Positions 36,810 through 44,223 of a stretch of 64,000 nucleotides of DNA are shown in pieces; positions within the stretch are counted from its first letter, which is position 1, and every line of letters starts with the position of its first letter. The notes below the pieces were generated by a model that worked only from the letters and a program-made list of their open reading frames with translations, searched no databases and was not told where the DNA came from. The translations under genes were made by a program, and so were the position numbers. The stretch is from positions 1-64,000 of the forward strand of contig NZ_FMXE01000007.1 in the NCBI RefSeq assembly GCF_900103735.1, read 5' to 3'. The stretch comes from Algoriphagus alkaliphilus (lineage in GTDB: Bacteria > Bacteroidota > Bacteroidia > Cytophagales > Cyclobacteriaceae).

Positions 36810-37715
36810 ATGACTAACAAACCAACACTTTTAGTATTGGCAGCCGGAATGGGCAGCAGATACGGAGGGAATAAACAGATTGACGGATTTGGCCCAAGTG
36901 GCGAAACCATTTTGGAATATTCAATTTTTGATGCCATCCGGGCAGGTTTTGGCAAAGTGGTATTTATCGTGCGACAGGAGATTTTGGAAGTGGCGAAGGA
37001 GAAATTTCTTCCCAAGTTGGAAGGGAAAATCGAAGTGGACTGGGTCATCCAGTCTTTGGATAGCTTTGTGCCGGCAGAATTGAAGCAAGCAGATCGGGTA
37101 AAACCTTTTGGTACGGCCCATGCCGTTCTTTGCGCCAAGGATGCTGTTCGGGAACCTTTCGCCGTGATCAATGCGGATGACTTCTACGGCAAAGAGGCGT
37201 TTGAGGTCTTGGGCAAATTCCTCTCGACGGAAGTTCGCCCTGACTTGCATGCCATGGTAGGCTATGCGATTCAGAATGTACTTTCCGAAAATGGCACCGT
37301 CAGCCGGGGAGTCTGCGAAACCAATGAAAAAGGGCAACTGATCGGAATGGTGGAGCGCACATCCATCGCCCGCGAAGGCGACAAGATTCTGAGCAAAGGT
37401 GAAAATGAAGTGCTAGAAATCGCTGAAAACACGCCTGTCAGCATGAATTTCTGGGGATTTCACCAAGATGTATTTGCGGATATTGAGAAGATGTGGAATG
37501 AATTTCTTCCAGCAAATCAGGAAAATCTGAAATCGGAATTCTATATCCCAACCGTAGCCAATAATCTGATCAAGGCTGGAGAAGCTGCTTTTGAGATACT
37601 TGAAGGAGGAAAAACTTGGTTTGGGGTCACTTACACCGAAGATCGGCCGGTGGTGATCGAATCCTTGAAAAAGCTGCACGATGCGGGAGATTATCCTGCC
37701 GATTTGTGGAAATAA
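36810..37715 (+). CDS. Nucleotidyltransferase family protein (sugar-phosphate type)
   Basis: 301 residues from the ATG at 36810. The N-terminal nucleotide motif LVLAAGMGSRYGGNKQI is clear, followed by ILEYSIFDAIRAGFGKVVFI, PFGTAHAVLCAKD and the metal-binding NADDFYG. This is the pattern of glucose-1-phosphate thymidylyl/uridylyltransferase-like enzymes. The second half is a beta-rich region of no known partner. The sugar substrate cannot be stated. It is a single gene with a terminator right behind. Confidence 0.88.
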   Translation: MTNKPTLLVLAAGMGSRYGGNKQIDGFGPSGETILEYSIFDAIRAGFGKVVFIVRQEILEVAKEKFLPKLEGKIEVDWVIQSLDSFVPAELKQADRVKPFGTAHAVLCAKDAVREPFAVINADDFYGKEAFEVLGKFLSTEVRPDLHAMVGYAIQNVLSENGTVSRGVCETNEKGQLIGMVERTSIAREGDKILSKGENEVLEIAENTPVSMNFWGFHQDVFADIEKMWNEFLPANQENLKSEFYIPTVANNLIKAGEAAFEILEGGKTWFGVTYTEDRPVVIESLKKLHDAGDYPADLWK

Positions 37716-37717
37716 AG

Positions 37718-37740
37718 AAAGAGGCTTCGGCCTTTTTTTT
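37718..37740 (+). terminator. Short TTCG-loop terminator
   Basis: AGAGGC-TTCG-GCCT followed by eight T, 3 bp after the stop of the nucleotidyltransferase gene. An almost identical hairpin (GAGGCTTCGGCCTC) ends the gene at 38562-39098. Confidence 0.85.
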
Positions 37741-37745
37741 AGAAA

Positions 37746-37764
37746 ATGGTACCAATATGGTAAC
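37746..37764 (+). promoter_or_regulatory. Putative HigA operator (direct repeat)
   Basis: ATGGTACC and ATGGTAAC repeat at an 11-bp step, one helical turn, 18 bp before the toxin ATG. TA operons of this type are normally repressed by their HTH antitoxin at such repeats. Binding is inferred. Confidence 0.4.
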
Positions 37765-37782
37765 ACTTGATTATTTTTGAAG

Positions 37783-38100
37783 ATGAGAGTAATTGCAGTA
37801 CAAACTTTAAGATCTTGGTGTCTGGAATTCCCTCAAGCCGAGCAGGCTTTACTGGCTTGGTATGATGAAGCGAGTAAAGCATTGTGGAACAATCCAAATG
37901 AACTTAAGGCTCAATACGGGAATGCTTCAGTTCTTACAGAAAAAAGAGTGGTTTTTAATATTCATGGAAATAGCTTTCGACTAATCGTAGATATCGAGTA
38001 TAGACTAAAAATAATCTTTATCGTTTGGTTTGGTAGACATCGAGAATACGATAAAATAGACTCTAAAACAGTTAGTTATGACAAGGCCAATAAAAAATAA
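37783..38100 (+). CDS. higB: HigB-type mRNA interferase toxin
   Basis: 105 residues from the ATG at 37783. The family pattern is present: SWCLEFPQAEQALLAWYDEA near the start, then YGNASVLTEKRVVFNIHGNS, RLIVDIEYRLKIIFIVWFGR, HREYDKID. HigB toxins are RelE-like ribosome-dependent RNases. It overlaps the antitoxin gene by 23 bp. The toxin-first order is typical of higBA. Confidence 0.92.
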   Translation: MRVIAVQTLRSWCLEFPQAEQALLAWYDEASKALWNNPNELKAQYGNASVLTEKRVVFNIHGNSFRLIVDIEYRLKIIFIVWFGRHREYDKIDSKTVSYDKANKK

Positions 38101-38437
38101 CCGACAATACGAAGATGCATTGGAAAGGGCTTACGAGTTAATGCAACTCGAATTACCCGAAGGCTCTATTGATTCTGACGAATTGGAAGTACTATCCATT
38201 TTAATAAAAGAATATGAACTGGAACACTTCCCAATTCCTTCGCCTCACCCTTTGGAGGCAATACGGTTTAGGATGGAACAATTGAATCTATCCGAATCAG
38301 ATCTTTCTACCATTTTAGGTGCAAGATCCAGAAAATCTGAGATTCTTTCGGGTAAAAGAAAATTAAGCCTTGGGATGATTCGTAAGCTTTACGAAAAATT
38401 AAAAATTCCTGCTGAGGTGCTGATCAAGGAGTATTGA
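38078..38437 (+). CDS. higA: HigA-type HTH antitoxin
   Basis: 119 residues. The N-terminal half is acidic/helical (EDALERAYELMQLELPEGS). The C-terminal half is an XRE-type helix-turn-helix (IRFRMEQLNLSESDLSTILG, SRKSEILSGKRKLSLGMIRK). It neutralises HigB and probably represses the operon. The ATG at 38078 lies inside the toxin gene. Confidence 0.93.
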   Translation: MTRPIKNNRQYEDALERAYELMQLELPEGSIDSDELEVLSILIKEYELEHFPIPSPHPLEAIRFRMEQLNLSESDLSTILGARSRKSEILSGKRKLSLGMIRKLYEKLKIPAEVLIKEY

Positions 38438-38476
38438 AAAAGTCTTTTTTTACTCCAATTATTTTCAAAAACCCTC

Positions 38477-38504
38477 AAAAAACACCCTATATAGGGTATT
38501 TTTT
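38477..38504. repeat. 28-bp palindrome, AAAAAA-ACCCTATATAGGGT-TTTTTT type
   Basis: A nearly perfect palindrome (13 of 14 pairs) centred at 38490/38491 with ACCCTATATAGGGT in the middle and A6/T6 arms. It stands between higA and the exported-protein gene. The same core design (ATACCC...GGGTAT with A6/T6) recurs at 39124-39177. Confidence 0.7.
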
Positions 38505-38561
38505 CAATGAAAAATTCGAGTTTCCTTTGGGAATACTAAAAAAAATATTTTAAGGAATTAA

Positions 38562-39098
38562 ATGACTAATTTAAATTATTTGATTAACCTTTTTGTATTC
38601 CTTGGTCTAGTAAACAATTGTTTTTCACAAGAATCCAAAGAAATTCGCCTAAATGTCTTGAATCCAGGGATTGCTTTGGAAAATCCAATCGGGAAACAGA
38701 CGACGATTGAATACAATTTTGGTATCGGTTATAACTATTCCTATCCCAATCTAAATACATTCTTCGGAGAGTCAGGGTTTCAAGGGCAACTTGCCCCATT
38801 TGTTGACATTCAAGGAAGGAATTACTATAATCTTCAAAAAGTTGAAGAAGGGAAACGTAATAGCAGGAAATTTGTAGCCATGCGATACCTTTTCTACGGC
38901 CCACGAATTGCTGGCAATGTACGGACCAATGAAAATTACAGCATGGCGGTAGGACCCACATGGGGTTTTAAACGAGCCTATGAAAAATGGACTTTATTGG
39001 GAAGCGTTGGGCCGATCTATTACTTTGATCTCACAGGTACGGACGGAATATTCCCGATAAATTTTGAAATTAATCTTGGGTATAGACTAAGAAAATAA
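38562..39098 (+). CDS. Exported protein of unknown function
   Basis: 178 residues with a signal peptide (about 1-23, LINLFVFLGLVNNCFSQ) and barrel-like strands (TTIEYNFGIGYNYSYPNL, NYSMAVGPTWGFKRAYE, PINFEINLGYRLRK at the C-terminus). This suggests a small outer-membrane barrel. No family recognised. It is flanked on both sides by members of the same palindrome family and ends in a TTCG terminator. Confidence 0.7.
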   Translation: MTNLNYLINLFVFLGLVNNCFSQESKEIRLNVLNPGIALENPIGKQTTIEYNFGIGYNYSYPNLNTFFGESGFQGQLAPFVDIQGRNYYNLQKVEEGKRNSRKFVAMRYLFYGPRIAGNVRTNENYSMAVGPTWGFKRAYEKWTLLGSVGPIYYFDLTGTDGIFPINFEINLGYRLRK

Positions 39099-39101
39099 AA
39101 T

Positions 39102-39122
39102 TGAGGCTTCGGCCTCTTTTTT
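39102..39122 (+). terminator. TTCG-loop terminator after the exported-protein gene
   Basis: GAGGC-TTCG-GCCTC with a run of T, 5 bp after the stop codon. Confidence 0.85.
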
Positions 39123-39123
39123 T

Positions 39124-39177
39124 TTCAAAAACCAGTAAAAAATACCCTGTACAGGGTATTTTTTACTGGTTTTTGAA
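39124..39177. repeat. 54-bp perfect palindrome
   Basis: All 27 base pairs match around the centre 39150/39151. The arm reads CAAAAACCAGT, A6, TACCCTGT and the other arm is its exact complement. It lies between the terminator of one exported-protein gene and the start of the next. As RNA it would form a very stable hairpin with T-runs, so it could act as a terminator, an operator or a mobile palindrome. It is a longer relative of the palindrome at 38477-38504. Confidence 0.85.
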
Positions 39178-39214
39178 GCATTAACTTTCTTGAAAATCTA
39201 TAACTCTTTAAAAT

Positions 39215-40222
39215 ATGAAAAACAAAGCAAACATTTTGAAAGTAGCCCTATTCATTAGCATGACCTGGGGGGGGCTTAGTTGTACAACTAATCTGGAAGA
39301 GGAAGTTCCAATCGGTAGCCTTAATCCTGGAGTTGAAATTGTAAATGGTACCCTAAAGATTGATTCATTTGAGCATTATGAAAATTTAATCACAGGAAAG
39401 GAGAAACTTGAAAAGTTATCATTCATTAACTTTCAGGATAACTTTCGGGAGTTGTTAAATTCTGGAAAGAATCTTCGGATCAATCAGGTAGGATATGAGG
39501 GAATCACATCATGGGAAGGAAGTCCGCTTTTGGAAATTTTGGATAAAGATGGTTTTGTGATTCTTGAGGATTACCTTATTTTTCTCAATTTCAATAATAG
39601 GTCAGCCGTTGTTACCAAAAATTTAGAATTGAAGGATGTTATTTTGAAAGGTGATATTTCTAGCGAAGAAATAAGATTGTTCTCCTTCGATGATGATGTA
39701 ATTGGACTTTTGGAGCAAAACAGCCAATCTACTTTGCCTAAAACTCATTATAATGCTCGAATTGCTACTGTTTTCAACCCATTGGCATATACAGTTACAG
39801 CTGGTTGCACTTGGAGTAAATGTGATAATTCTCAAGATTATGGAGATGTTATTGGTGTCGGAAATTGTGGAGGAACCTTTCGATATAGGTTAGACGCAAA
39901 GCATGTATACGATGCTGCCGCAATTTCTTTTCGACTTTATTCTAAAGCGAAGCATATGAGAAAACCAGAGGATGGATCTTTAGTTTGGACAGCTACCCCT
40001 ACCTCTATTTATATTTTTTGGAATTACGAGTATTTAAGTAAAAAAAGTGGAAGTACATTGCAAAAAAGTATTTCTCAAAGTAATACAGTAAATAATGAGT
40101 TAGAAGCTACATATTATTCCTCAGGAAGAGGTTTAGAGAAATTTTATTTACAAAGTCAATTTTATGGTGTTCCGGGTGGAAATCATGGATATTCTCCAAA
40201 CGGAACATTTTTGGCAATTTAA
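39215..40222 (+). CDS. Lipoprotein of unknown function
   Basis: 335 residues with a lipoprotein signal (FISMTWGGLSC, Cys 23). The first 140 residues are helical/beta mixed (FEHYENLITGKEKLEKLSFI). The second half has CTWSKCDNSQDYGD and VGNCGGTFRYRLDAKHVYD, giving three Cys that could pair, then beta-rich YIFWNYEYLSKKSG. No family recognised. Codon use looks AT-rich compared with the operons on either side. It is followed 29 bp later by a barrel-type protein gene, which may be its partner. Confidence 0.72.
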   Translation: MKNKANILKVALFISMTWGGLSCTTNLEEEVPIGSLNPGVEIVNGTLKIDSFEHYENLITGKEKLEKLSFINFQDNFRELLNSGKNLRINQVGYEGITSWEGSPLLEILDKDGFVILEDYLIFLNFNNRSAVVTKNLELKDVILKGDISSEEIRLFSFDDDVIGLLEQNSQSTLPKTHYNARIATVFNPLAYTVTAGCTWSKCDNSQDYGDVIGVGNCGGTFRYRLDAKHVYDAAAISFRLYSKAKHMRKPEDGSLVWTATPTSIYIFWNYEYLSKKSGSTLQKSISQSNTVNNELEATYYSSGRGLEKFYLQSQFYGVPGGNHGYSPNGTFLAI

Positions 40223-40251
40223 TCTGAAACAGATTGATAAAGAATATTAAC

Positions 40252-40974
40252 ATGAAACCAATTCGAATCACATTAATTGCTTTGTTCCTTTTGTGTTTGT
40301 TTGATGCTTCCTTCGCTCAAAGTAAATTGGCAATTGAGACAAAGTTTGGGACAGGGAATACAAAACTTGACTACTTGGGTAATTTTAATGATCTCGTTGC
40401 CTCTACAACTGATCGTTTTTTCTTTAGTCTTGGACTTGTTAAGTCTTTAGAAAAAGGGTTTTCCTATGGTTTTGAATTTGAGTATTACAGGTTTGACTTG
40501 TATCTAACTTATACTCCAATAGACCCACTAAGCAATTTGGGTGGACCTCGATTCGATTATTTTGCATTTGGACCAAAGGTGCAGAAAGATCTATTTGTTT
40601 TTCCAAAAGCAGGATTGAGTTTCTCAACTGCACTGCACCTTACTAATAATGCTCAAAGCGATTACGAGTATTCGGGAGGTGAATTACAGGCTATTCGATT
40701 ACCCAATGGTCAACCAAGAATACCGGTTGAGATTTATGGTCAAAGAAGTATTGAAGAGCTAGCGATACATATTAAACCGGAGATAGGATTATTTTATGAT
40801 CTAACCGCTAAATCTAGGCTGACTCTTTCTGCCAAATGGGGTCTAGACCTTCGAGAACCATCCATTGTGATCGATTTAAACCGAATAGAATTTGAGAATC
40901 AAACGTACCAAAACAAATACTTCTTCAGTGGGAACTACTTCTCAACGCTTTTAGGATATCGGTATTCGTTTTAA
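40252..40974 (+). CDS. Outer-membrane beta-barrel-like protein of unknown function
   Basis: 240 residues from the ATG at 40252; a TTG six codons upstream is less likely. The signal peptide is about 1-23 (LFLLCLFDASFAQ). Repeated amphipathic strands include FFSLGLVKSLEKGFSYGFEF and AGLSFSTALHLTNNAQSDYE, and the C-terminus FSTLLGYRYSF ends in Phe as barrels do. No family recognised. It probably shares a transcript with the lipoprotein before it and ends in a clear terminator. Confidence 0.75.
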   Translation: MKPIRITLIALFLLCLFDASFAQSKLAIETKFGTGNTKLDYLGNFNDLVASTTDRFFFSLGLVKSLEKGFSYGFEFEYYRFDLYLTYTPIDPLSNLGGPRFDYFAFGPKVQKDLFVFPKAGLSFSTALHLTNNAQSDYEYSGGELQAIRLPNGQPRIPVEIYGQRSIEELAIHIKPEIGLFYDLTAKSRLTLSAKWGLDLREPSIVIDLNRIEFENQTYQNKYFFSGNYFSTLLGYRYSF

Positions 40975-40983
40975 TCTATAATA

Positions 40984-41014
40984 AGCGGCTGGACGATTGT
41001 TCAGCCGTTTTTCT
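40984..41014 (+). terminator. Terminator after the barrel protein gene
   Basis: CGGCTG and CAGCCG arms with a 10-nt loop, followed by TTTTTC. It lies 12 bp after the stop. Confidence 0.8.
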
Positions 41015-41043
41015 TTTGAATTATAATGGGCTTCGTCCTCTTT

Positions 41044-41178
41044 TCACTTTTTCACCTCCCCCTTTTCCACCTCAAAAAACTTCACCTCAGCATCCAGCTT
41101 CCCCATAATGGTCTTGGAACGCTCGGGTCGTGCATCGGTCAGGAAGATCTCCCCAAAGGTACCTATTGAGATCAGGTC
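41044..41178 (-). pseudogene. Displaced second copy of the recF 3' end
   Basis: The minus strand encodes GTFGEIFLTDARPERSKTIM then GKLDAEVKFFEVEKGEVKK and a stop. The real RecF ends GTFGQIFLTDARPERSKGIL, GNLDAEVKFFEVEKGEVKR. The two DNA tails align over about 120 bp with scattered, mostly silent changes. There is no start codon and no other part of recF. The toxin-antitoxin remnant lies exactly between this tail and the intact recF. Confidence 0.88.
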
Positions 41179-41206
41179 TTTTTCTGAAAAAAACTTATTC
41201 TTTAAT

Positions 41207-41665
41207 TTATAATTCAATTAAGACTAAGTCGAGTTCTTCGATTTTTGAAAGTGCTTTGTCTGCCGTTACTAAAGGAACACTGAAAACAAATGAGGTGGCC
41301 GCAATGATAGCATCAGGTAGTTTTAGCGAATCTTTCTGAATTCGATAGTTTGATCTTTGATTTTCGTACTCCAGTCGATCAAAAAACAATCATCTATAAG
41401 TTTTTTCAGTATTATTTCATGTGTTTATAATTTGTTTTTCATTGGTCACATGGAATGCCCTGCCCCGATAGCTCGGGGCATCCCCCTGTGTGAGAGTCTT
41501 TCTCATGGGCATTTCATCTGATTTAGAGATTCCTTTAAAGCCCAAAAGTTCTACCTCGGAGATGAATGAAATTCCAAAATTGAATTTCAAAAAAGGCTCA
41601 ACCATTTTGTGTCCTTCATGGACGTAAATTTAAAAGTTGGTATCTGCGATGAAATCAAATTTCAT
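41207..41665 (-). pseudogene. PIN-domain (VapC-like) toxin, inactivated three times
   Basis: From the ATG at 41665 the frame reads MKFDFIADTNF, then TAA at codon 12 (expected Leu), then IYVHEGHKMVEPFLKFNFGI, SFISEVELLGFKGISKSDE. There the hairpin repeat copy C is inserted. After it the gene continues IILKKLIDDCFLIDWSTKIK, DQTIEFRKI, and a 1-nt deletion leads into the last part KLPDAIIAATSFVFSVPLVT, ADKALSKIEELDLVLIEL. DTN is the first catalytic Asp motif and KLPDAIIAAT, TADK are the later PIN motifs. The toxin is certainly not made. Its antitoxin gene directly upstream, overlapping by 11 bp, is intact. Confidence 0.9.
41414..41517 (-). repeat. Hairpin leader repeat, copy C, inserted in the PIN gene
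   Basis: On the minus strand: ATGAAAT, GCCC, hairpin TGAGA-AAGAC-TCTCA, CACAGGGGG, second perfect hairpin TGCCCCGA-GCTA-TCGGGGCA, GGGCATTCCATGTGACC, AT-rich tail AAATTATAAACAC, ATGAAAT. The two ATGAAAT copies look like a 7-bp target duplication. Removing one copy plus the 97-bp unit joins ISKSD to EIILKK in frame, as expected of an uninterrupted PIN gene. Confidence 0.85.
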
Positions 41666-41822
41666 TTTCTCTGACTTCTGATTGATAGGTTAAACCATCA
41701 ATTTCCCTTTTCAACTTTCCGAAATGCTTGGCAAGATTCCCCGTCTTCTCAGATCTCTCAAGCTTTTTATCCAAAATTTTGGAAACGTCTTTCGAATTAT
41801 TTTTCCCAATAATAATTGTCAT
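41655..41822 (-). CDS. Small antitoxin of the broken PIN toxin
   Basis: 55 residues: MTIIIGKNNSKDVSKILDKK, LERSEKTGNLAKHFGKLKRE, IDGLTYQSEVRENEI. It is charged and helical, its stop lies inside the toxin start (ATGAAATTTGA), and its position is that of the antitoxin in vapBC-like operons. I do not recognise the exact family. It is uninterrupted although the toxin is dead. Confidence 0.7.
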   Translation of the reverse strand: MTIIIGKNNSKDVSKILDKKLERSEKTGNLAKHFGKLKREIDGLTYQSEVRENEI

Positions 41823-41948
41823 TTTCTTATTCTTTTAGTCAATCAATTAAACGGTCAATGCACCAAAATAATTTTTGCCGACCGCATCATTTCCTTTAAA
41901 CATACCTAATCTATAAAATTTCGGATAAAGATTCTAAGTCTTAAAAGT

Positions 41949-43049
41949 CTATCTCTTCACTTCCCCCTTTTCCACCTCAAAAAACTTCACCTCAGCATCC
42001 AGATTTCCCAAAATCCCCTTGGATCGCTCCGGTCTGGCATCAGTCAGAAAAATCTGTCCAAAAGTTCCTTTGGACACCAATTCCATCAGCTTCGCGATGC
42101 GCTCATCGTCGAGTTTGTCAAAGATGTCATCCAGGAGCAACAGTGGTTTTTCGCCTTTGTACTCCTCAAAAATCTGAAACTGGGCAAGCTTCAAAGCAAT
42201 GATAAAGGACTTCTGCTGTCCCTGACTGCCGATCTTTCGGATCGGGTGCTCGCCGATCAGGAAGTCATAGTCATCCTTGTGGATTCCCGCATTGCTGTTT
42301 TTGGTGGCCAGGTCTTTTTGCCGAAGGCTTACGAAATATTCTGCGAAATCCGGCCTCAATGCTTCGGTTTGGTAGCTGGCCGAGACTTCCTCTGTGCCGT
42401 TGGAGATTTCCGAATAATGATCCTGGAAAAGGGAAGCCATTTGCTCTAAGAGTTCCGCTCGTCGATTGGCCAGAATTATGCTCAACCGGATGAGCTCCTG
42501 ATCGTAGCTTCCCAGCAGGGTGAGATCCCTTCGGCCCGTTTCGGCAAATTGTTTGAGTAGTGCATTTCGCTGCTTTAGAAAATGGTGATAGCGGATCAGT
42601 TGATCCAGGTACTGATGATCGAGTTGAGAGATCATGCCGTCAAAAAACTTGCGGCGGCCTTCACTTCCTCCTTTGATAAGCTCGGTATCGTCAGGAGCGA
42701 TCAATACGATAGGAATAATCCCAACGTGTTCGCTGGTTTTTTCCAGCGCCTTTCCGTTTTGATAGATCAGCTTTTTCTTGCCTGCCTCGAAGGTACAGCG
42801 GACTTCCAGTGGTTTTTCCTCAATCTGAAACTTTCCCTTGATGGCAAAAAAGTCCTGACTGTGCGAGATGTTCAGCGTGTCGCTGCTTTGCACTGCACTC
42901 TTGGTGAGTGACAGGTAATGGATGGAATCGAGAATGTTGGTTTTGCCGCTGCCGTTCAGCCCCATGAAGCAGTTGAGCTGAGGGCTGAACTTCAGGCTTG
43001 TTTTGAGGTGATTTTTAAACTGGATTAAATCGATGGACTCCAAATGCAT
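41949..43049 (-). CDS. recF: RecF DNA replication/repair protein
   Basis: 366 residues. Walker A GLNGSGKTNILDSIHYLSLT is at about 29-48, the signature-type block IGSQGQQKSFIIALKLAQF follows, and Walker B is LLLLDDIFDKLDDERI. RecF binds gaps in DNA and loads RecA with RecO/RecR. The last 40 residues are duplicated downstream at 41044-41178, so the present tail may have been supplied by an incoming piece of DNA. The start region overlaps no other gene once pdhA is placed at 43140. Confidence 0.95.
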   Translation of the reverse strand: MHLESIDLIQFKNHLKTSLKFSPQLNCFMGLNGSGKTNILDSIHYLSLTKSAVQSSDTLNISHSQDFFAIKGKFQIEEKPLEVRCTFEAGKKKLIYQNGKALEKTSEHVGIIPIVLIAPDDTELIKGGSEGRRKFFDGMISQLDHQYLDQLIRYHHFLKQRNALLKQFAETGRRDLTLLGSYDQELIRLSIILANRRAELLEQMASLFQDHYSEISNGTEEVSASYQTEALRPDFAEYFVSLRQKDLATKNSNAGIHKDDYDFLIGEHPIRKIGSQGQQKSFIIALKLAQFQIFEEYKGEKPLLLLDDIFDKLDDERIAKLMELVSKGTFGQIFLTDARPERSKGILGNLDAEVKFFEVEKGEVKR

Positions 43050-43098
43050 GCGGGAGGGAATTATTTGAGTGGCTGCCTGATTTTTAGGTCGGGATTGC

Positions 43099-43106
43099 TA
43101 TATTTG
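43099..43106 (+). promoter_or_regulatory. Putative -7 box (TATATTTG) of the pdhA promoter
   Basis: TATATTTG fits the Bacteroidota TAnnTTTG -7 element and lies 33 bp before the pdhA ATG. A good TTG at the -33 position is not obvious, so the support is partial. Confidence 0.4.
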
Positions 43107-43139
43107 AGGTCTAAAATAGCATATTTTGATCAGTACGAT

Positions 43140-44159
43140 ATGGCAAAGAAAACTGCAGCGACCAAGTCCAAAGTAAAATATTCAAAGGAGACTTATACTT
43201 TCTGGTATGAGAGTATGCTCTTAATGAGGAGGTTTGAGGAGAAAGCGGGGCAACTTTATGGTCAGCAAAAAATCCGTGGATTCTGCCACTTGTATATCGG
43301 ACAGGAGGCCTGTGCTTCCGGTTCCATCAGTGCTTTGACTAAGGATGACAAGTGGATCACCGCATACAGATGTCACGCACATCCACTCGGATTGGGTACC
43401 GATCCGGGAGCTGTGATGGCGGAATTGTTTGGAAAATCGACTGGGACAACCAAAGGTAAAGGCGGCTCCATGCACATATTTGACAAAGAACGAAACTTTG
43501 CAGGTGGTCATGGGATCGTAGGCGCACAGGTTCCTATGGGCCTGGGCTTGGGCTGGGCAGAAAAATACAAAGGCACAAAAAATCTGGCAATTTGCTACAT
43601 GGGTGACGGTGCGGTCCGTCAGGGTGCGGTGCATGAATCCTTCAATTTGGCAATGCTTTATAAAACTCCCGTCATTTTTGTAATCGAAAATAACGGCTAT
43701 GCGATGGGAACCTCCGTAGCACGTACTTCTAATGTCACCGAACTCTATCAAATCGGAGAAGCTTATGACATGCCTTCTTTCGCTGTGGATGGAATGAATG
43801 TGGAAGCCGTTCATGAGGCAGTAGCTGAAGCAGCAGAACGTGCGAGAAGAGGCGATGGGCCGACTTTGTTGGAAATGAGAACCTATCGCTACAAAGGTCA
43901 CTCTATGTCAGATCCACAAAAATACCGAACCAAAGAAGAAGTCGAAGAATACAAGCTGCGCGATCCGATCGAGCAAGTGCTTGGCACGATCAGAGATAAT
44001 AAGATCCTCAGCGAGGAAGAGATCGTAGCGATCATCAAGAAAGTGAAAAAGCAGGTGGACGATGCGGTGAAATTTGCCGAGGAGTCACCGCTACCTGATG
44101 GACAGGATGCTTTCAAAGATGTCTACGTTCAGGAAGATTATCCTTTTGTAATGGAATAA
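43140..44159 (+). CDS. pdhA: Pyruvate dehydrogenase E1 component, alpha subunit
   Basis: 339 residues from the ATG at 43140 (MAKKTAATKSKVKYSKETYT); the open frame extends 32 codons upstream across the recF start but without homology. Blocks of E1-alpha: MRRFEEKAGQLYGQQKIRGF, YIGQEACASGSI, TTKGKGGSMHIF, and the thiamine diphosphate site GDGAVRQGAVHESFNLAMLY with VIFVIENNGYAMGT. It decarboxylates pyruvate as the first step of the PDH complex. The beta subunit and E2 are not adjacent, as often in this phylum. Confidence 0.95.
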   Translation: MAKKTAATKSKVKYSKETYTFWYESMLLMRRFEEKAGQLYGQQKIRGFCHLYIGQEACASGSISALTKDDKWITAYRCHAHPLGLGTDPGAVMAELFGKSTGTTKGKGGSMHIFDKERNFAGGHGIVGAQVPMGLGLGWAEKYKGTKNLAICYMGDGAVRQGAVHESFNLAMLYKTPVIFVIENNGYAMGTSVARTSNVTELYQIGEAYDMPSFAVDGMNVEAVHEAVAEAAERARRGDGPTLLEMRTYRYKGHSMSDPQKYRTKEEVEEYKLRDPIEQVLGTIRDNKILSEEEIVAIIKKVKKQVDDAVKFAEESPLPDGQDAFKDVYVQEDYPFVME

Positions 44160-44178
44160 ACCAAGTCAAAAGACACAG

Positions 44179-44215
44179 AAAGCCATGAAGTCTTTCCAGA
44201 GTTCATGGCTTTTTT
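44179..44215 (+). terminator. Terminator after pdhA
   Basis: AAAGCCATGAA and TTCATGGCTTT form a perfect 11-bp stem with a 12-nt loop and a T-run, 19 bp after the stop. Confidence 0.85.
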
Positions 44216-44223
44216 GTTTGGGC

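Noticed and set aside
41130-41339. Plus-strand frame of 69 codons
   Set aside because: It is antisense to the recF tail and the PIN remnant, both of which have clear homology on the minus strand.
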